Source: Chloroflexota bacterium
GTDB taxonomy: Bacteria; Chloroflexota; Anaerolineae; J036; Brachytrichaceae
Direction: 5' to 3'
Assembly (NCBI GenBank): GCA_023488685.1
Contig: JAMDDR010000433.1
Coordinates: 1 to 64,000 of the forward strand
Length of the DNA stretch: 64,000 nt
Shown: one piece after another, positions 28,892-38,591 of the stretch
Layout: every line of letters starts with the position of its first letter
How positions within the stretch are numbered: position 1 is the stretch's first letter
Notes under the pieces: generated by a model
Databases searched by the model: none
Seen by the model: the letters and a program-made list of their open reading frames with translations, nothing else
Told to the model about the DNA's origin: nothing
Made by a program: the position numbers and the translations under genes

Positions 28892-29647
28892 TTATTCGCC
28901 GGCGCCTGAACCCTGCTGAATCCACTTTAACTGCAAGACGCCACTATGTTGCGACAGTCTGTCGAGCACTGTCTGTGGAAAGCTGACGATATACGCATCT
29001 TTGCCTTTGTAATGGACCTCGTATCGAATCATTTCCTGTTGCTGCGCCAAGTCATATTCGATCTCAGCGCGAATGACTCGGATATCATTGGATTCGATTT
29101 CGCGCCTGTAGTCGTCAGGTGTGACACTATCCATGTGAACTGAGAGCAGTAAGGTAGCGTAACGGTCATTGGGTATGTGCTTCTCGAATAGCGGCAATAC
29201 CCTCAGCGTGAAGAGTGCGATGAATATACCAATCCCTCCCAGCAGCAAGTACCCGCTGCCAAGTGCTATCCCAATGACGGTGACGAACCACAAACCTGCG
29301 GCGGTCGTCAGGCCGTGGATTAATTTCCCCCTGCGTAGGATGGTGCCGGCGCCGAGGAACCCCATGCCGGCCAGGATGCCTTGAGCCATGCGGTTGGGGT
29401 CGGGACGCCAACCCAGATTGGGAATGGTTGCGGAAGCATCGGTGAAAAAGAAGAGTGCGACGATCATGGCAATCGCAGACGCACAACACACCAGGATATA
29501 GGTGCGCAAACCTGCGGCCCGGCCACGACTCTCACGCTCTAGACCCAAGATGAACCCAGCCAAAAGCGCTGCGCCGATACGGAGTAACACGTCAAGCAAT
29601 GTAAGTGGTTGGTTGATCATCCACCCCAATATAAACCGGGCGATCAA
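28892..29647 (-). CDS. MgtC/SapB family membrane protein
   Basis: LLRIGAALLAGFILGLERESRGRAAGLRTYILVCCASAIAMIV; GMGFLGAGTILRRG..HGLTTAAGLWFVTVIGIALGSG. Confidence 0.93.
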   Translation of the reverse strand: MIARFILGWMINQPLTLLDVLLRIGAALLAGFILGLERESRGRAAGLRTYILVCCASAIAMIVALFFFTDASATIPNLGWRPDPNRMAQGILAGMGFLGAGTILRRGKLIHGLTTAAGLWFVTVIGIALGSGYLLLGGIGIFIALFTLRVLPLFEKHIPNDRYATLLLSVHMDSVTPDDYRREIESNDIRVIRAEIEYDLAQQQEMIRYEVHYKGKDAYIVSFPQTVLDRLSQHSGVLQLKWIQQGSGAGE

Positions 29648-29715
29648 CTTGCCGATGGCTGGTTGCCGATGGCTGAAGTAGAACGCCCGGTTGGACCTGT
29701 GACTTAAGGTTAAGG

Positions 29716-31359
29716 TTATGCCAGGACCGGGATGATCATCGGTCTACGGCGTGTTTCGGCATAAACAAACTTGCTGAGTGCCTCGGCAGCCTTATCCTTG
29801 ATCGCCGTTTCGCTGGTTGCCCCATTCGTGTTTTTGAGCGCATCGGTAACTGCCCCATTCATCGCTTTGATGAGCGTTTCGGCGCCCTTCATGTAGATGA
29901 AGCCGCGGGTAATGATCTCCGGCTCGGCCAGGTGACCATCCCCATTACGACGCAGCACCAACAGGATGAAACCATCACGCGACAGCACTTCCCGGTCGCG
30001 GATGACCGTAGGACCGATGTCACCAACACCACTGCCATCCACAAAGACATAACCGCCAGGCGTGCGTTCCAACTGCTGTGCCACCCCATCAGTGAATGCG
30101 ATTGGCATGCCATTCTCAACCACGAATACATGATCGGGTGGCATGCCCAAGTCGACGGCCAGACTTGCATGCGCCTTCAACATGCGCAACTCGCCATGCA
30201 CAGGGATGAAGTACTTAGGGCGGATCAGGCTGATGAGCAGTTTTTGCTCTTCCTGGCTGGCGTGTCCTGACACGTGAACGCGTGCCAGGGGCGAATACAC
30301 GACATTGGCGCCTTTCTGGAACAGCCGGTTGATGATGCGATGTACGTACTCTTCGTTGCCGGGAATCGAGTGTGCAGAAATAACGATCGTGTCGTCTTTC
30401 TGGACGTTGATGACCGGGTGTTTGCCGGTGGCCATACGCGCGAGCACCGCACTGGGTTCGCCCTGACTCCCAGTCGCCATGATGGCAACTTCGTTGGGCT
30501 TCATCTTGAGCGTGTCTTCCAAGCGGACCAGCATGCCTTCGGGGATACTGAGGTAACCCAGTTTCTGGGCCATTTTGACGTTATCTACCATGCTGGTGCC
30601 GGCCATGGCCAGTTTACGCCCGTAGATCTCGCAGATATTGATGACTTGCTGAATGCGCGAGATGAGCGACGCGAAGGTGGCGACAATAATGCGCCCGTCC
30701 GCGTCGCGGAAGACGTTCTCCAACGCTGGCTCAATGGCTTTTTCGCTGGGCGTGATCCCTGGCTGCTCGGCGTTGGTGCTATCCGATAACAATGCCAGCA
30801 CGCCGCGCCCGGCGAAATCCGCCAGCCTGGCAAAATCCGGTTTGTGGCCATCCACCGGTGTGTGGTCGAACTTGAAATCCCCGCTATGCACCACCAGCCC
30901 TGCCGGGGTGGTCAGGCCGTAGCCTACGTTGTCGGGGATACTGTGGCACATACGGAACAGCTCGATCTTGAACGGTCCAATGTCGAGCACTGCGTTCGTA
31001 GGTACCGTGTGTAGCGGTGTTTCTGAGTACCTGGCGCCACGCAACTTCACGTCCAACAGACCACGTGTCAATGGCGTGGCATACAATGGCACACCGGGAA
31101 ATTCCTTCACGAGGTGAGGAACAGCGCCGGTATGGTCTTCGTGTCCGTGTGTTATGAGAATGCCGCGAATATCGTCTTTTCTATCTTTTAGATACTGGTA
31201 GTCAGGGATGACGGCGTCAATGCCGTGCATGTCGGATTCCGGGAACATCATGCCACAATCCACGACGAGAATACTCTTCTCGTACTCGTAGACCATCATG
31301 TTCTTGCCGACTTCCCCTAATCCCCCCAGCGGTATCCATTTAAGTGTTTGTAATGTCAT
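29716..31359 (-). CDS. rnj: Ribonuclease J (metallo-beta-lactamase/beta-CASP)
   Basis: WIPLGGLGEVGKNMMVYEYE; ITHGHEDHTGAVPHL; ATGSQGEPSAVLARMATGKH; VSGHASQEEQKLLISLIRPKYFIPVHGELRML. Confidence 0.95.
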   Translation of the reverse strand: MTLQTLKWIPLGGLGEVGKNMMVYEYEKSILVVDCGMMFPESDMHGIDAVIPDYQYLKDRKDDIRGILITHGHEDHTGAVPHLVKEFPGVPLYATPLTRGLLDVKLRGARYSETPLHTVPTNAVLDIGPFKIELFRMCHSIPDNVGYGLTTPAGLVVHSGDFKFDHTPVDGHKPDFARLADFAGRGVLALLSDSTNAEQPGITPSEKAIEPALENVFRDADGRIIVATFASLISRIQQVINICEIYGRKLAMAGTSMVDNVKMAQKLGYLSIPEGMLVRLEDTLKMKPNEVAIMATGSQGEPSAVLARMATGKHPVINVQKDDTIVISAHSIPGNEEYVHRIINRLFQKGANVVYSPLARVHVSGHASQEEQKLLISLIRPKYFIPVHGELRMLKAHASLAVDLGMPPDHVFVVENGMPIAFTDGVAQQLERTPGGYVFVDGSGVGDIGPTVIRDREVLSRDGFILLVLRRNGDGHLAEPEIITRGFIYMKGAETLIKAMNGAVTDALKNTNGATSETAIKDKAAEALSKFVYAETRRRPMIIPVLA

Positions 31360-31453
31360 GAATTGTTGAACAAAATAAACTCAAACCCAATCAACCCTAT
31401 TATACTCATCCTCAATCGCCTTTTAACATTTTAAATTTCAATTGTCAATAAGC

Positions 31454-32557
31454 ATGGATTTGATAGCTAACATGGGAAGATCATCCACCAACATCAAAGT
31501 GCGTCATTTATTCCTGCTCGGTTTTGGCGGTGTGGGCAGGGCGCTGGCACGGCAGGTCCTGGCCGCGCGTCGCCTGCACGAAACGCGCAATGGCTTGTGG
31601 CTTAAGGTCGCCGGTATCGCCGACAGCGCCGGCACGTATGTGGAGCAGAACGGGATCGGGTCTGAGCGTCTGGCTGAAATGCTCGAACGCAAGACGGCTA
31701 CAGGCAGGCTGGGTGTTCAGCAATCACCCATTGCAGGCACAGATTTGTACGCGATGTTACCCGCAGGCACCATTGTCGTGGACACGACGGCGACCGATCA
31801 AACCGTGCCGGTGTTACTGCCGGTCGTTCGTCGAGAAGGTGGCATCGTCCTGGCGAATAAACTGCCATTGGCAGGCGATCTGGCCTGGTTTGATGACATC
31901 GCGCGAGGCTATACACGCTGGGAGACGACCGTGGGCGCAGCGTTACCTGTCGTTTCCACGCTTAATACATTACTTGATAGTGGGGACGAGGTGCAACGGA
32001 TCGAAGGCTCGTTGAGTGGCACATTAGGTTTTATTGCCGCGCAGTTGGAAGCCGGCGTGAGATTGGGGGATGCGGTACGGGATGCCAAGCGACGCGGTTA
32101 CACGGAACCTGATCCGCGCCAGGACCTGGGTGGGCTGGATGCTGCGCGCAAGGCGTTGATCCTCGCACGAATGATGGGCTACCGCTTGCATATGAACGAC
32201 GTGCAAGTCGAATCGCTCTACCCACCGGAGATGAACGCGCTCACGGTCGAGGACTTCCTGCGCGAGGTGGATGGCCTGAATGCCACAATGGCGGCGCGCG
32301 CCGCGGATTTGACCCGTGGTGGCAGGAAGCTGCGCTACACGGCGGTGGTTGAGAACGGGCAATGCACGGTGGGGCTAACTGGCGCCGACCCAGCCAGCAA
32401 GCTGGGTAGTATCCGCGCGTCCGATAGCATCGTCGTATTCACGACAAAGCACTACAGCGACAACCCCCTGGCCGTGAGTGGGCGTGGGGCGGGGCAGGAG
32501 GTGACGGCCAGCGGCGTGCTGGGCGATATCATCAGTCTGTCACGCGAGATGGGTTAA
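31454..32557 (+). CDS. hom: Homoserine dehydrogenase (no ACT domain)
   Basis: LFLLGFGGVGRALARQVL; LANKLPLAGD; GAALPVVSTLNTLLDSGDEVQRIEGSLSGTLGFI; GYTEPDPRQDLGGLDAARKALILARMMG. Confidence 0.92.
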   Translation: MDLIANMGRSSTNIKVRHLFLLGFGGVGRALARQVLAARRLHETRNGLWLKVAGIADSAGTYVEQNGIGSERLAEMLERKTATGRLGVQQSPIAGTDLYAMLPAGTIVVDTTATDQTVPVLLPVVRREGGIVLANKLPLAGDLAWFDDIARGYTRWETTVGAALPVVSTLNTLLDSGDEVQRIEGSLSGTLGFIAAQLEAGVRLGDAVRDAKRRGYTEPDPRQDLGGLDAARKALILARMMGYRLHMNDVQVESLYPPEMNALTVEDFLREVDGLNATMAARAADLTRGGRKLRYTAVVENGQCTVGLTGADPASKLGSIRASDSIVVFTTKHYSDNPLAVSGRGAGQEVTASGVLGDIISLSREMG

Positions 32558-33201
32558 TCCTGCAATATGCGCTCGACATCGCGAGCGATCTGATCTGTTG
32601 GTGTCGCAAAGGGGTAAGCCATGCGCCAGTACCCATCAGGGCCAATCAGGTAAGTGAACGACGTGTGTGCGATCAGGTAGCTGGCCTGCGTCCCAGTGGG
32701 CTTCTGCTTCTCGGATTTTGCGCCGTAGTCAAGCCCAATCTGGGCGACCTTGTTCGGGTCACCGGTAAGGCCAATGAATGTTGGGTCGAAGGTGCCGACG
32801 TAACGTTTCATCACCTCGGGCGTGTCGCGTTCCCCGTCCACGCTGATCATCACGAACGCGACACGATCGACCATTGCCGGCGCTGTCTTTTCCAGCTCAC
32901 GCTTGACTTGTTTGAAATCGGCCAGGGCCAACGGGCACACATCCGGACAATGGGTATAGCCGAAGAAGATCAACACGGCCTTGCCGCGCCAATCGCTCAG
33001 GTTGGCCGGTTTGCCATCCTGGTCGGTGAGTGTGAAGTCGCGGGCGGGGCGCGACTGATCTACGACGATTCCGCCTGGCGTAGGGGTGGCAGGGGGAGGC
33101 AGGAGCAAGTTAGGTGCAATGGACAGAGCCAGACCAATCAACACGATCAGCACGATGGATCCGGCCACCGCGCCGAGTAGAACCAAACCATCTCTTTTCA
33201 C
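32554..33201 (-). CDS. SCO1/SenC family protein
   Basis: VLIFFGYTHCPDVCPLALADFKQV; VMISVDGERDTPEVMKRYVGTFDPTFIGLTG. Confidence 0.94.
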   Translation of the reverse strand: MKRDGLVLLGAVAGSIVLIVLIGLALSIAPNLLLPPPATPTPGGIVVDQSRPARDFTLTDQDGKPANLSDWRGKAVLIFFGYTHCPDVCPLALADFKQVKRELEKTAPAMVDRVAFVMISVDGERDTPEVMKRYVGTFDPTFIGLTGDPNKVAQIGLDYGAKSEKQKPTGTQASYLIAHTSFTYLIGPDGYWRMAYPFATPTDQIARDVERILQD

Positions 33202-33318
33202 GGGCTAAGTTTACCGCTATTGCCGTCGGGGAGGCCGCGAGGAGGCCGCCAGGCTGAATGCATTCCTACGGAATGCCGCCCTCTTCAGAGGGGATGGCGG
33301 CGCTCCCAGGCCCCCGGG

Positions 33319-34110
33319 CTATTGCCCTCGTAATTTTTGCACAAACTCATAGGCTGCCTGCGCCGGGTCGGGCGCGTTGCCGGCTGCGCGAATCAGTGCA
33401 CTGGCACAGATGACGCCATCGGCATACCGGCCTACCTCGCGCACGTGTTCGGGTTTGCTGATCCCAAATCCTACGACCACGGGTTTACCGTGTGCTTTGG
33501 CCTTGACGCGCTCCACGTGCTCGCGCAAGCCGGCGGCAAGCTGGTCGCGTGCACCGGTGACACCCGTTACAGCGACGACGTAGACGAACCCGGTTGCGTG
33601 CGAGACCGCCAGCTCGATGCGCGGGTCGGTGCTGGTTGGCGCGACGAATTGCACCAGCGCCATGTCATTCGAGGCACATAGCGTCGAGAGGTGATTGCTC
33701 TCCTCGGGCGGCAGATCGGGTACGATGAAACCATCCGCACCGGCGCGTTGCCACTGCTCGACGTAGGGCTGCTCGCCGAACGCCAGCAACGGATTCAGAT
33801 AGCCCATCGCCAGCATGGGAATCGCAACGCCGCGCGCGCGCAATGTGGCCGCCAGCTCGATGCAGCGGTGTACGGTGATACCTTGTTCAAGGGCGACCTG
33901 GCTGGCATGTTGGATGACTGGGCCGTCAGCAAGTGGATCGCTAAACGGTATGCCCAGTTCGAGCATGTCGGCGCCGGCGCGCGTTATCGCCTGGATCACG
34001 TGCAGCGAGGTTTCAGCGTCTGGGAATCCCAGCGGCCAATAGGGCATCAAGGCGGGCCGGCCCGCCGCTTTCGCGCGGTCGAATGTGGATTGGATGTGAA
34101 TGATTGACAT
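33319..34110 (-). CDS. trpA: Tryptophan synthase alpha chain
   Basis: LELGIPFSDPLADGPVIQHASQVAL; ADGFIVPDLPPEES; PVVVGFGISKPEHV. Confidence 0.96.
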   Translation of the reverse strand: MSIIHIQSTFDRAKAAGRPALMPYWPLGFPDAETSLHVIQAITRAGADMLELGIPFSDPLADGPVIQHASQVALEQGITVHRCIELAATLRARGVAIPMLAMGYLNPLLAFGEQPYVEQWQRAGADGFIVPDLPPEESNHLSTLCASNDMALVQFVAPTSTDPRIELAVSHATGFVYVVAVTGVTGARDQLAAGLREHVERVKAKAHGKPVVVGFGISKPEHVREVGRYADGVICASALIRAAGNAPDPAQAAYEFVQKLRGQ

Positions 34111-34115
34111 ACTGC

Positions 34116-35387
34116 TTAGCCTGGTAGGTTGAGATGGAGCAGCCCGCCAGGTGGGACCTGGTCCGGACCGACTGCCAATCGTTGGGCAGGTGTGCGCATG
34201 GATACGGCACTTTCCAGCGCTTCTATTGTCGGCGTGTAGCCCAGGTCAACCTGGTTATCTGCAACCACAATATCCTCACAACCTGTTTCGAGGTGTATCG
34301 CGGCTGCGGGTTTGTGTGGTGGGCCGAAGCGATTCGCCACGATCTGAACGCGATGGATCCCTTCCTCCATGAATATTTCTGCAGCTCCGTCGCTGGTGCC
34401 GTTGTCATAAATCCGGTTGTGCTCGATGACATTGTCATTGCCGCCATAGGTGGGGATGGTCTTGCGGAAGTAGATCCCATAACGCCCACTGCCACAGATA
34501 ACATTGTTGCGGATCAGGTGGTGGGAATCACGCTCTCCGATGGAGATGCCATCGTGTCCGTTGCCGTTGAGCTCGCATCCTTCACACAGCGAGTAGGTCA
34601 CACGCAAGCAGTAGAAGATGCCGTCATTGCCGTTGTTCAGGCACTTGCAGCGCCTGATGATTGGCGCGACTGAGCCACTGCCCGGGTGTAGCCCATGACC
34701 GACGTTATCGACCAACTGGCAATCCTCGATCGTCGTGTGCACACACTGCTGGAAACTGATGCCGTCGCCGTTGAACTCACGCACGCCGACGTTACGGATG
34801 GTGACATCATGAGCCTGGATCAGGTACACGCCGCCACCGCGGCAGCCGTTCAGGTAGGCGTTGTCGGTGCGGTTTCCATCGATGGCAAGATCGGCAACGG
34901 TGGCGCGAGTGATGTCGCAGCCACTGACGACAGGATGGACGGACGTCACGATGGCGTGGTTGTGAACGTGATAGTCGTGATTCAGCATCCGGTTGATGCC
35001 GTAGCGATCGCCCTCGCGCCAGGTCAACGTTGCAACGGTATCGTAGAAGCCTTTTGATTCATCATCCTGTATCAGCACCCCCATGCCGACACAAAACTTG
35101 TCTGGTTCGGCCACGCTGATATCGTAATGCCCATATCCGAGGAAGGCCGGGATGGTTGATTGGACGCTGGGCGCTTTGCGCAGCACGGTTTCCGCACCAG
35201 CCCCCTGCACCGTCACGTTGCTGCGAAGGTGTAACGAGTCAAGCATATCGTACGTGCCGGGCAGAATCGTCACGATGCCGCCGCCCATTGCCGCAGCACG
35301 ATCGACGGCCGCCTGTATCGCGGCATTTGTGGTCCCGTTGATATCAGCTTGTGTGTGTCCGACGGTGATTTGAAACCGGTTTGCCAT
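34116..35387 (-). CDS. Right-handed parallel beta-helix (pectate-lyase-like) protein
   Basis: Repeated beta-helix rungs: HDVTIRNVGVREFNGDGISFQQCVHTTIEDCQLVDNVGHGLHPGSGS...NDNVIEHNRIYDNG. Confidence 0.88.
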   Translation of the reverse strand: MANRFQITVGHTQADINGTTNAAIQAAVDRAAAMGGGIVTILPGTYDMLDSLHLRSNVTVQGAGAETVLRKAPSVQSTIPAFLGYGHYDISVAEPDKFCVGMGVLIQDDESKGFYDTVATLTWREGDRYGINRMLNHDYHVHNHAIVTSVHPVVSGCDITRATVADLAIDGNRTDNAYLNGCRGGGVYLIQAHDVTIRNVGVREFNGDGISFQQCVHTTIEDCQLVDNVGHGLHPGSGSVAPIIRRCKCLNNGNDGIFYCLRVTYSLCEGCELNGNGHDGISIGERDSHHLIRNNVICGSGRYGIYFRKTIPTYGGNDNVIEHNRIYDNGTSDGAAEIFMEEGIHRVQIVANRFGPPHKPAAAIHLETGCEDIVVADNQVDLGYTPTIEALESAVSMRTPAQRLAVGPDQVPPGGLLHLNLPG

Positions 35388-35416
35388 TGCGGACTTCTCC
35401 TTCAAGTCAATCAAAG

Positions 35417-35911
35417 TCAATCAGATACTAGCCCACCGATGCCGTGGTACTTGCCCATGAAGTAGAGCAGCGGCGCCTGATCCGGCTTCTGGATGCCGGC
35501 AGCTTCCACCTGGCCTACAAATATCGTGTGGTCGCCGGTTACCAGTGTTTCGGCCACCCGACAATCCACATAGGCAATTGCATCATCGAGCACAGGCGCC
35601 CCCGTGACTTCGCTGTGATGGTTGATATCCTTGAAGCGATCCTGGTCGGGGAACCGACCCGCGAAACGGTCTGACACATGGGACATCTCGGGCGCCAGGA
35701 AATTCACGCAGAAGATGCCGCTCTGTTCGATCAGTGGATGGGAGCGTGTCTTGCGATAGATTGATACAAACACCATCGGTGGTTGCACCGAAAGCGACGA
35801 AAACGCTGTTGCGGTCAATCCGTAAATAAGCTCATCTGTGCGGGTCGTCACGACCGTAACCGTACTCGCCCAATGGCGCATCACATGCTTGAATTCATCA
35901 GGTGTTACCAT
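35417..35911 (-). CDS. Flavin reductase-like (FMN-binding) domain protein
   Basis: MRHWASTVTVVTTRTDELIYGLTATAFSSLSVQPPMVFVSI; NFLAPEMSHVSDRFAGR. Confidence 0.9.
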   Translation of the reverse strand: MVTPDEFKHVMRHWASTVTVVTTRTDELIYGLTATAFSSLSVQPPMVFVSIYRKTRSHPLIEQSGIFCVNFLAPEMSHVSDRFAGRFPDQDRFKDINHHSEVTGAPVLDDAIAYVDCRVAETLVTGDHTIFVGQVEAAGIQKPDQAPLLYFMGKYHGIGGLVSD

Positions 35912-35993
35912 GCGGATGTCTTCTTCTATCAGGGATATATCCATCCTTGCAAATATCCCTGCATCATACCGCGCATGGGGAGAGGGGTGCAAA

Positions 35994-36048
35994 ACGTAAA
36001 ACGTAATGCGGAAAAGCCTTCTTACGTTTTTCGTTTTACGCATTACGC
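35994..36048. repeat. Degenerate inverted/short-word repeat (ACGTAAAACGTAATGCG ... CGTTTTACGCATTACG)
   Basis: Direct reading of intergenic region. Confidence 0.5.
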
Positions 36049-36049
36049 T

Positions 36050-37273
36050 TTATTCATCACGAAACGCGATCACCACATCTGCCACGTTGGTGCCGGTTGG
36101 GCCGGTGGTGATGAGGTCGCCCAGCGCCTGGAAGAAGTGATAGCTGTCGTTACGAGCAAGGAATTCTTCAGCATGCAAGCCAAGGGCGGCAGCATGCGCA
36201 ACCGTGTCCGGCGTTGCAAGGGCACCCGCCGCGTCGGTGGGGCCATCGGTGCCATCGGTGCCGAAGGCGGCGACACAGGTAGGACAAGCTGTCAGCTTGT
36301 CCAACTTGCCCAACTTGTCCAGCTCGAGCGCGGCAGCCAGGGCCAACTCCTGGTTGCGTCCCCCTTTGCCATTTCCCTGTATCGTCACCGTGGTTTCACC
36401 ACCGTAGATGAGGCATGTGCGTGGTTGTGCGGCGCTGATCGCGCGTGCAATCTCACGACCGCGTTCGCGCGCCTCGCCGCGCAGCTCTGTCGTTACGACG
36501 CGCGCCTCGTAGCCGAGTTTTCGCGCTGCATCTGCGGCAGCGTCGCACGCCTGGGTGTTGTTGCCGACCAGCACATTGCGGGCACGCGGGTCATTGGTCA
36601 AGCCGGAAGCGATGACGTCGAGTGGATCGCCGATCACGTCAGACAGGATCAGCCCGAGCACCTGGCCTGGGGCAGACAGCCGCGCCAGCCCGCCACCCTT
36701 TAGCCGGTCCAGTCGCGAGCGCACGATGTTCATCTCGCGGATATCTGCGCCACTCTTCAACAAGGCGTCATTGATGACCTGCAACGTGCTGAGCCGAATG
36801 CCAGGGTGGGGCGCTACCATTAACGCCGATGCTCCCCCCGAGATACATGCGACGACGAGTGAGCGCTCGGTGCAGCCTGCAATGGCGGCAACGACCAGTT
36901 CGCCTGCGTGTGCACTATTCTCATCGGGCACGGGATGGGCGGATTCGAGTACGGTGACGTGTTTGACGTGCTTGAGAATATTCTGCCCGGCGGTGGCCAT
37001 CGTTGCGGCGTGGCCGTATTTCGTCACGACCACCCCGCGTCCCAACCTGTCCCCTATCCGTTCAGCGCTGGCCAAGGCCATGGGTACAGCGGCCTTCCCG
37101 ATGGCGATGAGAATCACCTCGTCGAAGGCGTTCAGTGCGTAGCTCAAGCCATCAACGATCAGCCAGTTCCCGGCTCGATGCATATGGCGGTGAACAGCCC
37201 TGGCAGGATCTACCGCGTCTAATGCCGCGCCGATCATTTGATTGACGCTTGTTTTCGGATGTTGTGTTGGCAT
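36050..37273 (-). CDS. Glycerate 2-kinase (MOFRL/DUF4147 family)
   Basis: AIGKAAVPMALASAERIGDRLGRGVVVTKYGHA; ISGGASALMVAPHPGIRLSTLQVINDALLKSGADIREMNIVRSRLDRLKGGGLA; GGETTVTIQGNGKGGRNQELAL. Confidence 0.93.
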   Translation of the reverse strand: MPTQHPKTSVNQMIGAALDAVDPARAVHRHMHRAGNWLIVDGLSYALNAFDEVILIAIGKAAVPMALASAERIGDRLGRGVVVTKYGHAATMATAGQNILKHVKHVTVLESAHPVPDENSAHAGELVVAAIAGCTERSLVVACISGGASALMVAPHPGIRLSTLQVINDALLKSGADIREMNIVRSRLDRLKGGGLARLSAPGQVLGLILSDVIGDPLDVIASGLTNDPRARNVLVGNNTQACDAAADAARKLGYEARVVTTELRGEARERGREIARAISAAQPRTCLIYGGETTVTIQGNGKGGRNQELALAAALELDKLGKLDKLTACPTCVAAFGTDGTDGPTDAAGALATPDTVAHAAALGLHAEEFLARNDSYHFFQALGDLITTGPTGTNVADVVIAFRDE

Positions 37274-37338
37274 CTGCTTGTGTTTCGCCGCTCACCGCTC
37301 TGGTCGCCCCTGTTATGTGATGCCGATGATGTTAACGG

Positions 37339-38274
37339 CTATTTTGTGGTGGGTGTGCCTGACGCCACTGACGCTGGGGGAAGCGTGACCTGCTTGCGCT
37401 TGTTGCGGCGCCGCAGGATGACAACCAGCGCGATGAATGGACTGAGGATGATCAGCCCCACCGGCAGGATGACAATCACCAGCCAGATCGCCAGGGATGC
37501 CAGCCCTTGAAGGGCGGCGATGAGCGCCTCGATGGCCGACTTGGCTACACCCTCTGGGCGCCAGCCGGCCACCTGCACCGGTTGCGCCAGTTGATCCGGG
37601 ATCAGCGTCACGCTGATGGTTGCCAACGCGGCAGATTGTGACAGATATTGCATGCGGCCTTTGATCTGCTCGATCTCGCCGCGAATCTGTGTCAACTGGT
37701 TGAACACCGCCAACACGTCCTCCGTCTTTTCGGCCTTCTCCATGAGCGAGCGCAACTGCGCTTCAGCCGATTCCAGGTTCTTCAGCCGTGACGTCAGGTC
37801 GGTATATTCGGCTGTGACATCCTCCCCAGAGATTTGTTCTGCTCGCACCTCAACTGCCAGCTTGTGCAGACGCTCCAGTGCCGTGTTGAACGCCTCGACG
37901 GGCACACGCAGCGTAAGGCGCGCTTGCAGGCCTTCCTCATATTTCTGCGTGCTGGAGGAAGACACATAGCCGTTCAATTCCGTCGCCAGGCGGTTGACGG
38001 CCTCCATTTGAGCCTGGGTGTCCTGCACGATGAGCGTCAGGTCCGCGTTGCGGACGACCAGGCGGGTGGTTGCCTGATCGGAGAAGGTTGTGTCGGACAC
38101 GGCTGCCCCTCTGGCCTCCTCCGGTGCCGCTGGTGGTTGTGCCAGGTTGGTTAAACCTTCTGCTGACTGGTCGGCGGCTGGTCGGGCAGCGCTACAGGCT
38201 GCCAAAACGAGGACAAGCAGGCTGACGATTGCGATCCCGGCATGACGGAAGGGTGTACTGAGTCTCTTATCCAT
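37339..38274 (-). CDS. DUF4349 domain membrane lipoprotein
   Basis: Lipobox-like LVLAAC; RLVVRNADLTLIVQDTQAQMEAVNRLATELNGYVSSSS; RLKNLESAEAQLRSLMEKAEKTEDVLAVFNQLTQIRGEIEQIKGRMQYL. Confidence 0.88.
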   Translation of the reverse strand: MDKRLSTPFRHAGIAIVSLLVLVLAACSAARPAADQSAEGLTNLAQPPAAPEEARGAAVSDTTFSDQATTRLVVRNADLTLIVQDTQAQMEAVNRLATELNGYVSSSSTQKYEEGLQARLTLRVPVEAFNTALERLHKLAVEVRAEQISGEDVTAEYTDLTSRLKNLESAEAQLRSLMEKAEKTEDVLAVFNQLTQIRGEIEQIKGRMQYLSQSAALATISVTLIPDQLAQPVQVAGWRPEGVAKSAIEALIAALQGLASLAIWLVIVILPVGLIILSPFIALVVILRRRNKRKQVTLPPASVASGTPTTK

Positions 38275-38591
38275 TGCTGATACCTCCACTATCGTTTGCG
38301 AGCCGTGTTCGATATATGATGCTACACTGCAAGGACGCCCAGGTACTACAGAAGTTCCGTCTGTTTGTGATGGTTTTTCTGCACCCTCGACGCGGTAGCC
38401 AGGGGCCAGCGCCGGCCCTGGAAACGCTTATTGTCAGCCAAAAGTCATGTTTTGAAAGGGTGACTGCTATAATCATTTTGATCAAGCAAGGGACCTTTCT
38501 TTCATCATTTTAAGACTGATTCGCTTACGTGTGTACTACCACATCGTGGTCTGTATTCACAGCATATTGAGAACGATTGGAGGTTTCGGAC

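Noticed and set aside
33240-33315. Shared 15-mer GATGGCGGCGCTCCC between the 33.29 kb gap and (inverted) 42.62 kb
   Set aside because: Several 15-nt matches are expected by chance in 64 kb of GC-rich DNA; would need a genome-wide copy count to claim a repeat family
35783-36703. 306-aa plus-strand ORF
   Set aside because: Antisense across flavin reductase and glycerate kinase genes; no domain signal
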